Positions 50,039 through 60,323 are shown, numbered from the stretch's first letter. The stretch: 64,000 bases of DNA from Acinetobacter sp. NCu2D-2 (GCF_001647675.1 NZ_CP015594.1:558001-622000), one strand, 5' to 3'. The notes: a model not told the origin generated them from the letters alone. Made by a program: numbers and translations.

Positions 50039-50109
50039 TTTATGATTCACGTTTAAATAAAGCCATTCAGAAATTTAGATTTTGTAAAATTTTTTAGGTG
50101 GCAATCTCC

Positions 50110-51108
50110 ATGAGTCAGAAATTTGCATGTTCAATCAAACGCATTCGTTTCGATGAAAACTATGAACCAGCAAACAATACACGTTTAACCACGAATTTTG
50201 CTAACTTGGCCCGTGGTGAAAGCCGCCAAGAAAACCTGCGTCGTACACTTGCGATGATCAACAATCGTTTTAATAGTTTGGCTACAGTCGACAATCCAAA
50301 AGGCGATCGCTATTCACTTGAGATCGATATTATTTCTGCAGAGATTGATATTGAGGGCAACGGTCAAACCTTCCCATTTATTGAAACACTAAAAAGCACC
50401 ATCATTGATCATAAAACCAATCAGCGCATTGAAGGCATGATCGGAAACAGTTTTTCTTCTTATGTTCGTGATTATGACTTTAGTGTTGTGCTTCCTGCAT
50501 TAGGCTGTAAGTTTAATGAGATGCCTGAAGATTTTGGAGACTTGCATGGCAAGTTATATTTACATCTAGTGAACTCTGAAGTATTTAAAACAGAATTTAG
50601 AAACAATCCTGTTATTTGTTTAAGTGTTTCTACAACAAAAACTTATTACCAAACAGCTAACGTTCATCCAGTACTCGGTGTCGAATACACCAATGATGAT
50701 TACTCACGTACTGATGCCTACTTTGCCAAAATGGGCTTAAGCGTTCGTTACTTTAAGCCTCAAGGCGCGAATGCACCATTAGCTTTCTACTGTGCAGGCG
50801 ATCTACTTCGTGACTACACTGATTTTGAATTGATCAGTGCGATTGCGACTATGGAAAGCTTCCAAAAAATCTACCGTCCTGAAATTTACAATACCAACTC
50901 TCCGGCAGGTGTGGAATATCAACCAAGCTTGAGCTATGGCGATTACTCACTGACACGTATTGTTTATGACCGTGTTGAACGTGGTGAATTGGCGGTGAAA
51001 CAAGGTAAGTGGACAGAAGAAAACTTCATCAAACCGTATAAAGACATTTTGGACGAGTGGGCTGCGAATTTTAAAATTGAAAATGCTCAGCAAGACCAAG
51101 CGGCTTAA
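50110..51108 (+). CDS. mesX: MesX (DUF1852 protein), partner of the MesD methionine synthase
   Basis: The protein matches the DUF1852 family. From published work on folate-independent methionine synthases, it is needed together with O2 for the MesD enzyme in Acinetobacter. The start at 50110 (MSQKFACS, 332 residues) has AGGTGG 9 bp upstream; the GTG at 50098 overlaps that Shine-Dalgarno sequence and is rejected. No membrane or signal segment is seen. mesD follows 42 bp later. Confidence 0.85.
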   Translation: MSQKFACSIKRIRFDENYEPANNTRLTTNFANLARGESRQENLRRTLAMINNRFNSLATVDNPKGDRYSLEIDIISAEIDIEGNGQTFPFIETLKSTIIDHKTNQRIEGMIGNSFSSYVRDYDFSVVLPALGCKFNEMPEDFGDLHGKLYLHLVNSEVFKTEFRNNPVICLSVSTTKTYYQTANVHPVLGVEYTNDDYSRTDAYFAKMGLSVRYFKPQGANAPLAFYCAGDLLRDYTDFELISAIATMESFQKIYRPEIYNTNSPAGVEYQPSLSYGDYSLTRIVYDRVERGELAVKQGKWTEENFIKPYKDILDEWAANFKIENAQQDQAA

Positions 51109-51150
51109 TCCATTGTATTGATAGACGAATTTAAAGAAAGAAGATTAGAC

Positions 51151-52179
51151 ATGGCTATTTTATTACCAACATCAACAGCAGGCAGCTTACCGAAACCGTC
51201 ATGGCTCGCTGAACCTGAAAAATTATGGTCAGCATGGAAACTTGAAGGCGAAGAACTTCTTGAAGCTAAACGTGATGCGTTAAAATTATCATTACATGAG
51301 CAAGTCACTGCTGGTATTGATATCGTAAGTGACGGTGAACAAACCCGTCAGCACTTCGTAACGACCTTCATTGAGCATCTTGAAGGGGTGGATTTCGAAA
51401 AGCGTGAAACCATGCGTATTCGTAATCGTTATGAAGCAAGCGTACCGTCGGTTGTGGGTGAAGTTTCTCGTAAAAAAGCCGTGTTTGTAGATGATGCGAA
51501 ATTCTTGCGCAGCCAAACCAATCAACCAATTAAATGGGCGCTTCCTGGTCCGATGACCATGATTGATACACTTTACGATGGTCACTACAAGAGTCGTGAA
51601 AAATTGGCTTGGGAGTTTGCTAAAATTCTTAACCAAGAAGCGTTAGAGCTTGAAGCAGCAGGAGTCGACATTATTCAGTTTGATGAGCCTGCATTTAATG
51701 TGTTCTTTGATGAAGTAAATGACTGGGGTATTCCGACCTTAGAGCGTGCGCTTGAAGGACTCAAATGTGAAACCGCTGTGCATATTTGCTATGGCTACGG
51801 CATCAAGGCAAATACGGATTGGAAACAAACCTTGGGTAATGAATGGCGTCAGTATGAAGAATCATTCCCTAAATTACAAAAGTCAAAGGTAGATATCATT
51901 TCGTTAGAGTGCCAAAACTCACGTGTACCGATGGATTTAATTGAACTGATTCGTGGCAAAAAAGTCATGGTTGGGGCAATTGATGTGGCAACCAATCAGG
52001 TTGAAACGGCTGAAGACGTGGCAAATACTTTGCGTAAAGCATTGCAGTTTGTAGATGCTGACAAACTCTATCCTTCAACCAACTGTGGTATGACGCCACT
52101 TTCTCGCCAAGTTGCACGTGGCAAGCTTGAAGCCCTAAGTGCAGGTGCAGCCATTGTTCGTAGAGAATTAGAGGCTTAA
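51151..52179 (+). CDS. mesD: Core methionine synthase MesD (MetE C-terminal-domain-like)
   Basis: This is the catalytic zinc domain of MetE-type methionine synthases without the N-terminal folate-binding half. Zn ligands and active-site motifs include IIQFDEPAF, AVHICYGYG (His and Cys) and STNCGMTPLS (Cys). The start at 51151 (MAILLPTSTAG, 342 residues) fits the conserved STAGSLPKP; the TTG at 51118 is rejected. Together with mesX it should methylate homocysteine using an unidentified, folate-independent methyl donor. Confidence 0.86.
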   Translation: MAILLPTSTAGSLPKPSWLAEPEKLWSAWKLEGEELLEAKRDALKLSLHEQVTAGIDIVSDGEQTRQHFVTTFIEHLEGVDFEKRETMRIRNRYEASVPSVVGEVSRKKAVFVDDAKFLRSQTNQPIKWALPGPMTMIDTLYDGHYKSREKLAWEFAKILNQEALELEAAGVDIIQFDEPAFNVFFDEVNDWGIPTLERALEGLKCETAVHICYGYGIKANTDWKQTLGNEWRQYEESFPKLQKSKVDIISLECQNSRVPMDLIELIRGKKVMVGAIDVATNQVETAEDVANTLRKALQFVDADKLYPSTNCGMTPLSRQVARGKLEALSAGAAIVRRELEA

Positions 52180-52267
52180 TCAAACGCAGTTTGATGCTTA
52201 GCAGGGTAAATGCTTACTGAATCATTTGTCCTGTTCTAAGCAAAAGCACTTGATTATACATTTGAGA

Positions 52268-53306
52268 GGCTTTGTTGCACAAAGATTTGAAATGCAAAGC
52301 GCCCCTAATTGAGCCAAATTTAAGGCGTAACTTGGGTAAGTGGTCGACCTAATTCCGTAAATCTGTTGAGGACTGCTACACGTGCATGAATTTCATTCAC
52401 CTGACTAGGAAAGCTTCTTGCCATTAATTTATCGCCTAATAATTTGATGCAATGCATCTTGGTTTCCACCAAACTGCGGCGATGATAGCCTGACCATTTT
52501 TTCCATAATGTCCTGCCTAAACGTTTAACTGTTCGAAGTAATTCATTTCGCTCTAGCGAGCTACTTTTTGTATCTTTCCATGGTTTCGCATTTTTTCTAG
52601 GTGGAATCACCGCATGTGCTTGCCGATCTGCAATAACCTGACGGCATTGCTTGGTGTCATAAGCTCCATCGGTATAAACAGAGTCAATCTGCTCATCTTG
52701 TGGAATCTGATTAAGTAAATCACCAAGCACCTGTGAATCACTGACATTATTGGTTGTGAGCTGAATAGCGCGTATTTGTAGGGTTTTGGCATCTATACCA
52801 ATATGTAGTTTACGCCATTGGCGACGATATTCAGCTCCATGTTTCTTGCGTTTCTATTCGCCCTCACCTAGAAACTTCATGCCTGTAGAGTCTACGAGTA
52901 GATGCAGCCCATCGCTACTTTTTTGGTAGCTGATTGCAATATCAATATGCTTTTGTCTTCTACAAAGCGTACTGTAATCTGGTGCGGTCCAATTTAATCC
53001 GCAAAGTTTAATCAGACTTTGCACAAAGCCAGTGACCATACGTAAAGATAGACGGAATAAGGATTTAATCATTAAGCAGCATTGGATAGCTGCGTCGGAG
53101 TAGGTTTGATTTCGCCCTTGTTTGCCTTTTGATGGAGCATACCATTGCGTAGCAGGATCAAACCAAATGGCAATATTTCCGCGACTCATGAGTGCTTGGT
53201 TATATGCGGGCCAATTGGTAGTGCGGTAGATTTTGTGTGTAGGCTTCTTCATTTGAAAATTATATCGCTGAAAAAGCCTTTACAGATAGGTTTGTGCAAC
53301 AAAGCC
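52268..53306 (-). mobile_element. IS5-family insertion sequence (1039 bp, inactivated)
   Basis: Perfect 16-bp inverted repeats GGCTTTGTTGCACAAA lie at 52268-52283 and, inverted, at 53291-53306. They enclose one minus-strand transposase frame broken by an amber codon. The flanking bases show no matching target duplication. Confidence 0.88.
52320..53252 (-). pseudogene. IS5-family transposase with in-frame amber codon
   Basis: One frame runs from 53252 to 52320 (310 codons plus stop), interrupted by TAG at 52854-52856 after GMKFLGEGE. The sequence continues in the same frame as KRKKHGAEYRRQWRKLHIG. Related transposases have Trp at this position, as I recall, which a single TGG-to-TAG change explains. 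DDE residues appear as LVDSTGMK, YTDGAYDT and the later HRRSLVETK region. Without suppression the product is 132 residues and inactive. Confidence 0.88.
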
Positions 53307-53601
53307 AAGTAGAACTGATTGAAGTTAAATAATACTTAAAGTTTATAATTAAATTGAACTTTAGATAATTATAGATTTTTTTTATTTAGTAAAGTATTAA
53401 AGGGAATATTATGGAATATTAATACTCCCTTTAATTTTAAAAATTTCGAACGGTCTGCTATATCTTAAATCCTTCTAAACAGTATCCAGAAACTAATTGG
53501 ATAATTCAGATTCAGCACTTTTTATTGAGTTTATTTTGCAGATGATTCTAGATGCAATTTTCAGTTGAGATGCTAGCCATCAAGCTAAGGTACAAGCTTT
53601 A

Positions 53602-54333
53602 CTAAATAGCTAATACAACCTGATACGGTTTAAACCCTGCTAATACAGCTTCGGAAACCAATTGAATAAAAGCATCAGTTTTGCCATAAGCCATCCATTG
53701 ATCTAAAGCTTCATAGTAGGCCAAGCGATTTTCAACAGTGATAACACATGGTGGATAACCCGCTTTAAGTAATTCGAGATTCATTAATAGACGTGATGTA
53801 CGTCCATTGCCATCAATGAATGGATGGATACCTACAAAATCCGCATGTACTTTAGCAGCACGTTCTATAGGATGAAGCTTATGTGCTTCCGTGTTATACC
53901 AATTGATTAACTGGGCCATCTTGTCATTTAGCAGCGTATAGTCTGGTGGCGTAGTTGTAGCACCTGAAATTAAAACATTTTGTTGACGATAGCGACCTGC
54001 ATTTTCATCATCAATATTTTTTAGAATGAGTTGGTGAATATTTCGAATCTGCCATTCAGAGAAAGGTTCTTCTTTTCGAATAATATCTTCAACATAGTAG
54101 ATAGCATTTCTATGGTTGACCGCCTCAAAATGTTCTCGTAATGCTTTGCCACCGACAGTGATACCTTCTAGGACAACTTTTGTTTCAAGTAAGGTAAGTG
54201 TATTGCCTTCGATCGCATTTGAGTGATATGTCCAACGTAGAATAAGGTCTTCTTGTAGATTTTTTACAATTGCAGGTGAAAGAGGGCGATGCTGATCTAA
54301 CTTTGTTTTCAAATCATCAATACTTTCAAACAT
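53602..54333 (-). CDS. Fic-domain protein (probable AMP transferase, class II)
   Basis: Fic proteins usually transfer AMP to a Ser, Thr or Tyr hydroxyl of a target. The full active-site motif HPFIDGNGRTSR is at residues 170-181, with the flap region before it. The inhibitory helix motif SNAIEG at residues 38-43 marks the N-terminally self-inhibited class II. The 243-residue length is typical of the single-domain group. It is divergent from the SMC-like operon, about 350 bp away. The 295 bp between it and the IS5 element hold only AT-rich DNA with no gene. The target is unknown. Confidence 0.9.
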   Translation of the reverse strand: MFESIDDLKTKLDQHRPLSPAIVKNLQEDLILRWTYHSNAIEGNTLTLLETKVVLEGITVGGKALREHFEAVNHRNAIYYVEDIIRKEEPFSEWQIRNIHQLILKNIDDENAGRYRQQNVLISGATTTPPDYTLLNDKMAQLINWYNTEAHKLHPIERAAKVHADFVGIHPFIDGNGRTSRLLMNLELLKAGYPPCVITVENRLAYYEALDQWMAYGKTDAFIQLVSEAVLAGFKPYQVVLAI

Positions 54334-54435
54334 GATCTTATCCCTGAATGTGTTTTAATGAATGATACATGAAAAAGAAATATCAAAAAATGTAATGATA
54401 TAGCATCACATTATATTCTTGGGGGGAATGGTAAA

Positions 54436-54468
54436 ATGAGTACAAAAGTTCTGATAATAAATAAGTAG
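54436..54468 (+). other. Possible 10-codon leader ORF before the SMC-like operon
   Basis: ATG at 54436 follows the Shine-Dalgarno-like run GGGGGGAATG and encodes MSTKVLIINK before TAG. It lies about 215 bp upstream of the first operon gene. It could be a leader peptide or chance. The rest of 54334-54682 shows no gene and no convincing promoter hexamers. Confidence 0.2.
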
Positions 54469-54682
54469 CAGTTTTTAGATTCATGAATATACGAGCATAT
54501 TCAAAGTTTTATTTGTGGCTTAAATCTACTGCGTATTGTGGGGCAAATTCTAGATCGTCTTTATAGAAGTACTGACATCTTTTGATCCTATGATCATGCT
54601 TCAATGTAAACACGGCATATCAGTATTTTAAATTCCAATAACTTAAAAAAATTAGTATCTTATAGGAAAAATTACTTGTCTA

Positions 54683-57600
54683 ATGATACATAAATCAGTT
54701 GTGAGTACTATGCTAAATAACGAAAATCAAACTCCAAAAAACAATGGCTTATTAACGATCTATCTATATGACTCTTATTTAAAAGGTTCATTAACCAAGC
54801 TAGAAGTTTTTGGGGGGCATACCAATCTCACAGGACAAAATGGCGCAGGGAAAACCTCAGCACTCAATCTTATACCTGTATTTTATGGTGCTAGACCAGA
54901 TCGGATGATGGATCGATCTGCCAATAAACTCAATTTTACTGATTATTATTTGCCACATGATCGTAGTTTGTTGATTTATGAGTATGCAACACCGCTGGGC
55001 ATCAATTGTGCCGTGTTCTATCGCCATCCTACCCAAGAGCGACTCTGTACTCGATTTATCCAAGGCGCAGCAGAAAAGACTTTATTAACTCAAGAAAACC
55101 TTCAATTCCATGCGGAAAATAATAGTGCTAAGGAGCTATTTTCCCACTTGTATAAACAAGGGGTGAATGTCAGTCTGCAAATAGAACACACCAAGGATTA
55201 CAAAGCTGTTATTACCAATGAACGGTTTAGATTAAAAGCAAATCCGAAATTGCGAGAGTTGGCAGTACTCTTTTCCTTAGCTGGGCAAAAATTGGAAATT
55301 AAACATGTCGGTGATTTAACGCAGATTACCTCAAATAAATTGAATCTCTTAGACAGCTTTAAACAGATGCTAATTGATCTATATTTAGATAGTGAAAGAT
55401 CTGTGACCAAATTTAAAATCAGTCATGATTTTGCTGAAGTGACGAATGAGCTGCGTGTTTTATATCGATTACAAAAAGAAAAGCCAAAGATTCAAGCAGG
55501 GATTGAGCGTAGAACGGTACTTCTCAATACCTATGAAGAGTTGTCAGCATATCAATCACATGTGCAAACATGGAAAATAAACAATGAAGATCAAATTCAT
55601 CTTTTTGAAACAAACTTAGCTGACCTAAAGCAAAAGTTACAGCGTGATGTAGCTGAACTCAATCAGAAAATTGCTGTAAATAGTACTGAGCTTGCATCTA
55701 TCGAAGGAAAATTAACGGCATCACAGGCACATTTAAAGCGGATTGTAGATACTGAAACATTTTATAAGCAAAATAATATTTTAAAAAAACAACAGGAGTT
55801 TCATCATTTAGCGACTCATGAACAGAACATGCTGGATGCTAAAAACTATTTAAGTGAGCTCGAACAAAATTATCAGGATGTCAAAAATAAATTCAGCCAA
55901 TTAGAGCTGGAGATACTGAAGCAAAAAGACCGTGATGTTGGTCGTAACACAGCAACTTTAGAACAGCTCGCAAATGAAAAAGAACAGCTCAGCATCAAGC
56001 AAAAACAACGAATGGATGAGCTTTTACAAGCCAAACATGCTGAAGAGTTGGATTTTAATCAAAGTCACGAAAAACAACGTTCGGAGTTTGAGGCTAAAAT
56101 TACCCGCTGTACAACTCGCATTGAAACTGTCATGCGTATGGAGGCAAATGAAGAACAAGAGGACAGTGCTTATCGCGTTGATATTGATTTAAAGAACATC
56201 AAAATTCAGAACAAAGACAAAGAAATTAAACAGTACTATCAAAATCAATCTGTTTTACGCGATGAGTATGAACATCTTCGCGAAGAACTGCGTTTAGAAA
56301 AACAGAGGTTGCAGCAACTCGAGGCTGAAAAAAAGTCCTTGATCGAATTGATTGAGTCGAATGACACTATTTTACATTTTTTAAATCAAAACCCAGATGT
56401 AAATTGGCGTGAACATATTGCAAAAGTCATTCACCCTAAATTACTCGCACGTAAGGATTTAAGTCCGTATTGGGATTTAGAATTAGATGGCTTTGGTAGC
56501 TTCTATGGCCTCAACTTAGATCTTGATCAGTTATCTCTTCCGCAGGAAGCAGATTCTTTAGATATCCAAACAGCACGACTTGCTGAAGTATCGCTAAATA
56601 TAGATGAACTGCATAAAACAGTGCAAAGCTTGGAGATCGCATTTAATAAACTGCATAAAAAGCGTCATGATGCGGAATTGCATACCATCCAGTTCAATAC
56701 TGAACTCAATGCTTTAAAATCAGAGCTTGAAAGTCTACATATTGAATATCAATCTTTTAAAGATCGTCTGCAATTGGCCATTCAGGAACGCAAACAGGTT
56801 GCAGAAGATTTTCTCAGAACAACGCAAAGACAATACGATGAATTCAAACGGACTGTTGAGCAAGAGCGCCAGGCAATTAATGTGCGGTTTTTGCAAGAAC
56901 GACAACGGATTGAAGATGCCATTCAAGATGAAAAAAATATTTTAACTGAACAGCAAATCGCCTTAAAACAGCAAAATCTTAATATTCAAGAAGATTGCCA
57001 GCGTAAGCTGGAAGACTTGAGTGTCATGTATGAAAGTGAGCTGCAACAACGTGGTTTTGATGTGCAAGTACAACGCAATGCGAAGCAAAGATTTGAACAG
57101 CTGCGGGATGAATATGAACGTATTAAAAACTATCGCGATGAATTACAGAAATATGCACAGTGGTTAGAAAATGAATATCGATTAAAAGACTATTTGTCAG
57201 AGCAAATCAGCGCTTATGAAAAAGAGCTGTATCGAGTTAATTTACAAAAACAAAAATTAAAAGATAAATTAGAGTCTGTGAATCAATTGGCTCAACATGA
57301 TAGTCAGAAGATCAGTGCAACCATTCGGAGCGTTGAAGCCGAAAATAAAAAACTGACGGCACTTGCTTCCATGCTCGATCAATTATTTGGCGATGTAGAG
57401 GCCATTGAGATCAATACAACTGTTGATGTTGCCAAACCAGTTAACTTTGAGATGCTGTGTCGTTATACCGAGGATTTAATCTCACGTCGAGCACAACAAT
57501 ACAAAGAACTCAAACAGTCGGTATATGTGATCATGTCGATCATTCGCCAAGATACGGATCTTGAATTGTATAAATTATGGAAGAGCCGTATTGACCGTTA

Positions 57601-58459
57601 TGGTGCTTTAACAGGTGTTGCCTATGATTTACAGAGTATGTTTGAAATTGAAGAAATGCTCTATCACGATATCCCAAGCCGAGAGGCCTTGATTCGTGCG
57701 CAATTCTGTCTAAAAGCCTACAGCTTACGTGATTATGCTGAAGCAGTCTTAAGCTTCAATGCGAAACTGAATAAAGTCTCAAAGGATTTAAATTATAAAA
57801 CAAACTCGACCAACCCATTCCCAGCGCTCACTGAAATTGAAACGAAATTGGTATCGGTACTTGATGGATTGGATGTGTATGAACAGTTAAAGAGCTATGT
57901 CCGAGAGTTGCAAGAATCCAATTTAGAAGATTCGACTTTATTGCCTTCAGAACGACTTATTGAGTCTTATGAGCGTACATACACCGCATTAGAAAGTGCC
58001 AAAGTGGATACTAATGATATTCAAACATTAGTCCGTCTACGTATTGGTTATAAGGAAAACGGGCGTACTGTTGTAGTCAATAATGATTCGGATTTGGCAC
58101 AGGGCAGTAGTACTGGTTTATCTCGGCTCATCATTATCATCATCTTTACTGCTTTAACTCGTGATATGTGCCCTGATCTTAATACTGCGATTCACATGCC
58201 TTTAGATGAAATTGGTCAATTTGATACACAAAATACCACGCGCTTATTCCAATTGATGCAGGATCAAAATATACATTTGATTTGTGCGCAACCGGGACTC
58301 ACAGCCGAGCTGAGTAAGCGATTCAAACATAAGCATGATATTGATCGTAATTTCGGTATCCGTAGATTTGTGGTACAGAAAAGTCTGTTAGCCAATCCCT
58401 TATTGGCACATGAAAGCACGCAAAATAATGAGCCAACTCCAGTTGCTGAGGTTGAATGA
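54683..58459 (+). CDS. SMC-like ATPase of an MksBEFG/Wadjet-type system (JetC/MksB-like)
   Basis: The 1258-residue protein has Walker A GQNGAGKTS at residues 51-59. Two long coiled-coil arms (about 240-560 and 640-990) flank a globular, hinge-like centre near 590-625. A C-terminal ATPase lobe carries the signature QGSSTGLSRL near 1140 and Walker B IHMPLDEIGQF near 1170, followed by LICAQPG. This is the plan of condensin-type MukB, MksB and JetC. The start is uncertain: ATG 54683, GTG 54701 and ATG 54710 all lack a clear ribosome-binding site. The next gene overlaps by 4 bp. RecN/SbcC-like proteins are excluded by the lack of a zinc hook and by the partners. Confidence 0.8.
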   Translation: MIHKSVVSTMLNNENQTPKNNGLLTIYLYDSYLKGSLTKLEVFGGHTNLTGQNGAGKTSALNLIPVFYGARPDRMMDRSANKLNFTDYYLPHDRSLLIYEYATPLGINCAVFYRHPTQERLCTRFIQGAAEKTLLTQENLQFHAENNSAKELFSHLYKQGVNVSLQIEHTKDYKAVITNERFRLKANPKLRELAVLFSLAGQKLEIKHVGDLTQITSNKLNLLDSFKQMLIDLYLDSERSVTKFKISHDFAEVTNELRVLYRLQKEKPKIQAGIERRTVLLNTYEELSAYQSHVQTWKINNEDQIHLFETNLADLKQKLQRDVAELNQKIAVNSTELASIEGKLTASQAHLKRIVDTETFYKQNNILKKQQEFHHLATHEQNMLDAKNYLSELEQNYQDVKNKFSQLELEILKQKDRDVGRNTATLEQLANEKEQLSIKQKQRMDELLQAKHAEELDFNQSHEKQRSEFEAKITRCTTRIETVMRMEANEEQEDSAYRVDIDLKNIKIQNKDKEIKQYYQNQSVLRDEYEHLREELRLEKQRLQQLEAEKKSLIELIESNDTILHFLNQNPDVNWREHIAKVIHPKLLARKDLSPYWDLELDGFGSFYGLNLDLDQLSLPQEADSLDIQTARLAEVSLNIDELHKTVQSLEIAFNKLHKKRHDAELHTIQFNTELNALKSELESLHIEYQSFKDRLQLAIQERKQVAEDFLRTTQRQYDEFKRTVEQERQAINVRFLQERQRIEDAIQDEKNILTEQQIALKQQNLNIQEDCQRKLEDLSVMYESELQQRGFDVQVQRNAKQRFEQLRDEYERIKNYRDELQKYAQWLENEYRLKDYLSEQISAYEKELYRVNLQKQKLKDKLESVNQLAQHDSQKISATIRSVEAENKKLTALASMLDQLFGDVEAIEINTTVDVAKPVNFEMLCRYTEDLISRRAQQYKELKQSVYVIMSIIRQDTDLELYKLWKSRIDRYGALTGVAYDLQSMFEIEEMLYHDIPSREALIRAQFCLKAYSLRDYAEAVLSFNAKLNKVSKDLNYKTNSTNPFPALTEIETKLVSVLDGLDVYEQLKSYVRELQESNLEDSTLLPSERLIESYERTYTALESAKVDTNDIQTLVRLRIGYKENGRTVVVNNDSDLAQGSSTGLSRLIIIIIFTALTRDMCPDLNTAIHMPLDEIGQFDTQNTTRLFQLMQDQNIHLICAQPGLTAELSKRFKHKHDIDRNFGIRRFVVQKSLLANPLLAHESTQNNEPTPVAEVE

Positions 58460-59094
58460 TGATTCCACACCATTTAAAAAGTCAGATCCTGAACGCGCTA
58501 TTGGCAGGGCGTATTATTAGTGAGTATACGGACAAAGAGTTTTTTGCAATTTTAAGACAAGTACATGCCTTAGAAGAAATCAATACTGCCTTGGCCATGC
58601 TAGATAAACGTTGTGTCATGAGTACGCAAAATTCAGCCTACTACTGTGTGTATACACGAGAAAATTTAACGAAAGAAGAAGCAGAGATTGTACGTAAGCA
58701 ATTTGAAGAAAGTAAATTTAGATTAGAGTTCGTAAGTGCTTGGGCTGAGTTTTGTCGCAGTGAGTTAAGTAAAAATAGTTTGCCAATTCAAAGTGGCGAT
58801 ATTATTTCTTATACCGATTTATTACGTGTAACTGATGAATCGAGTATTGCTAAAGCCAAGCTGGCGGATTTAATTAAACGTATTAAACGAAATACCACCA
58901 CGATTAAAGATCAACTCAGTTCTGTTTTACAATATTTAGTCGATCATGAATATTTAGTGCCGACGGGAAATAATGGTGTTGCTTATCTAGCGACAGGTAA
59001 GTGGTCAGTTCTTTACGATGAGCTTGAGTTTATGTGCTCACATCATCAGCTCTCTTTTGACACACCAGAGCCTGAGCAGGGTGAATTGCTGTGA
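58456..59094 (+). CDS. Small MksE/JetB-like subunit
   Basis: The 212-residue soluble protein begins at an ATGA overlapping the ATPase stop. It is helix-rich with two winged-helix-like parts: KSQILNALLAGRIISEY near the start and TTTIKDQLSSVLQYLVDHEYL near residues 152-172. The size and position between ATPase and kleisin-like genes match MksE/JetB (kite) subunits, which bridge kleisin and ATPase. Sequence similarity is too low for certainty, so the call is largely contextual. Confidence 0.6.
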   Translation: MMIPHHLKSQILNALLAGRIISEYTDKEFFAILRQVHALEEINTALAMLDKRCVMSTQNSAYYCVYTRENLTKEEAEIVRKQFEESKFRLEFVSAWAEFCRSELSKNSLPIQSGDIISYTDLLRVTDESSIAKAKLADLIKRIKRNTTTIKDQLSSVLQYLVDHEYLVPTGNNGVAYLATGKWSVLYDELEFMCSHHQLSFDTPEPEQGELL

Positions 59095-60323
59095 CAGACT
59101 TAATCAATTATGCAGAGAAACCAGCAAGAGTCTTATTAAACTACATTGAGCAGATTAGTGAGGCGGTCTATTTTCATAATTCTGGCTTTGTCATTGATGA
59201 AAATAATAAAGTAATGCTGGATGCACTCAATAATGCTGAATTGGGCTATTACAACACTGAGAACAACAGTTTCCAGTTGCACAACATCATTATCAATTTT
59301 GTCAGCTTTTATAAAAAAAGAAAAATTATCAATAATGCCAAAATGATCAATCAAATTTTGGATGAGATTAAACATGCGACCTATGATTTGGTACAGGCTA
59401 AAATAGAAACACCTGAGAGTGTCGACTTGCTTAAACAAGAAATCATCGATTTGGTCATTTCACTGTCAAATGCCATCCATGAAAGCTCTTACAACTTTGC
59501 AATTTTAGCAATGCGCGATTTAACTTTATTTAATAACCTAAAGTTACGCATCAAGCGGATTACACGTCATATCGCAGTGGTCAATGAGCTATTGTCCGTG
59601 CATGGGGTTTTATCGCATAGTGAAATGATTAAACTGGCTGTGGGAGATAAAGACTTAGAGCATTCGATTCGGCACTATCTCATGCCAGTATTTCGTCAGA
59701 GTAAAATTGATCTGATTGATAGTCTTGGAAAACTTGAAAAGCAACTTTTTGAATGGAAGCAAGAAGAGGTCTATCAACGACAAAACAATATGATAGATGC
59801 TTGGCTGAAATACTGTCAGCAACATGCATCTATCCGCGATGATGTAGATATTTATGACCTACCAGATAGCTTTTATCGTATTCCGCGTAAAGATTTGGTT
59901 TGCCGAGCTGATTTAAATCAGCTCACGGATGACTTAGTCGAGATCAGTACTGGAGTAATGAAGAAAGCATTGCAGGATCAGCAAATACTTGAGCAAAAGG
60001 CTGAGCAAGTCCTAGAGACGGTCATTACGAAAGAAGAGATTATGACTCAACAAGAATCACCGCTTGAAATTGCACTGAATCATTTCTTTGAAGCACTTAT
60101 GCCAGCTCAGACAGGTGGGTATCAAACTTTGGATGCAAGGTCGACTTTTGAAAAATTATCACCAGACTGTGAGTTAGATTATTGGGTCAGTAGTTTGGTG
60201 TCCTGCTGTCGTAATGATTATCCACAAGACTTAAAGATCGAATTTATCGAAGAGATTGATCCAGTATTTACTGGTAATAGTCAGGTCACCAATGTGGTCA
60301 TTTCTAGAGTGGAACGCTCATGA
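59091..60323 (+). CDS. Kleisin-like MksF/JetA-type subunit
   Basis: The 410-residue protein starts with GTG in a 4-bp overlap with the preceding stop (GTGA). It is predominantly helical, with an N-terminal segment DLINYAEKPARVLLNYIEQI and a long middle helical region with LKLRIKRITRHIAVVNELL. A C-terminal domain contains a WVSSLVSCC motif. Size and order match the kleisin (MksF/JetA) component that closes the SMC ring. No catalytic motif is present. Confidence 0.6.
   Translation: MTDLINYAEKPARVLLNYIEQISEAVYFHNSGFVIDENNKVMLDALNNAELGYYNTENNSFQLHNIIINFVSFYKKRKIINNAKMINQILDEIKHATYDLVQAKIETPESVDLLKQEIIDLVISLSNAIHESSYNFAILAMRDLTLFNNLKLRIKRITRHIAVVNELLSVHGVLSHSEMIKLAVGDKDLEHSIRHYLMPVFRQSKIDLIDSLGKLEKQLFEWKQEEVYQRQNNMIDAWLKYCQQHASIRDDVDIYDLPDSFYRIPRKDLVCRADLNQLTDDLVEISTGVMKKALQDQQILEQKAEQVLETVITKEEIMTQQESPLEIALNHFFEALMPAQTGGYQTLDARSTFEKLSPDCELDYWVSSLVSCCRNDYPQDLKIEFIEEIDPVFTGNSQVTNVVISRVERS

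Noticed and set aside
52607..52792. A separate small ORF or frameshift in the IS5 transposase
   Set aside because: The upstream and downstream transposase parts are in the same frame with one TAG between them, so a nonsense codon explains the break without a frameshift.
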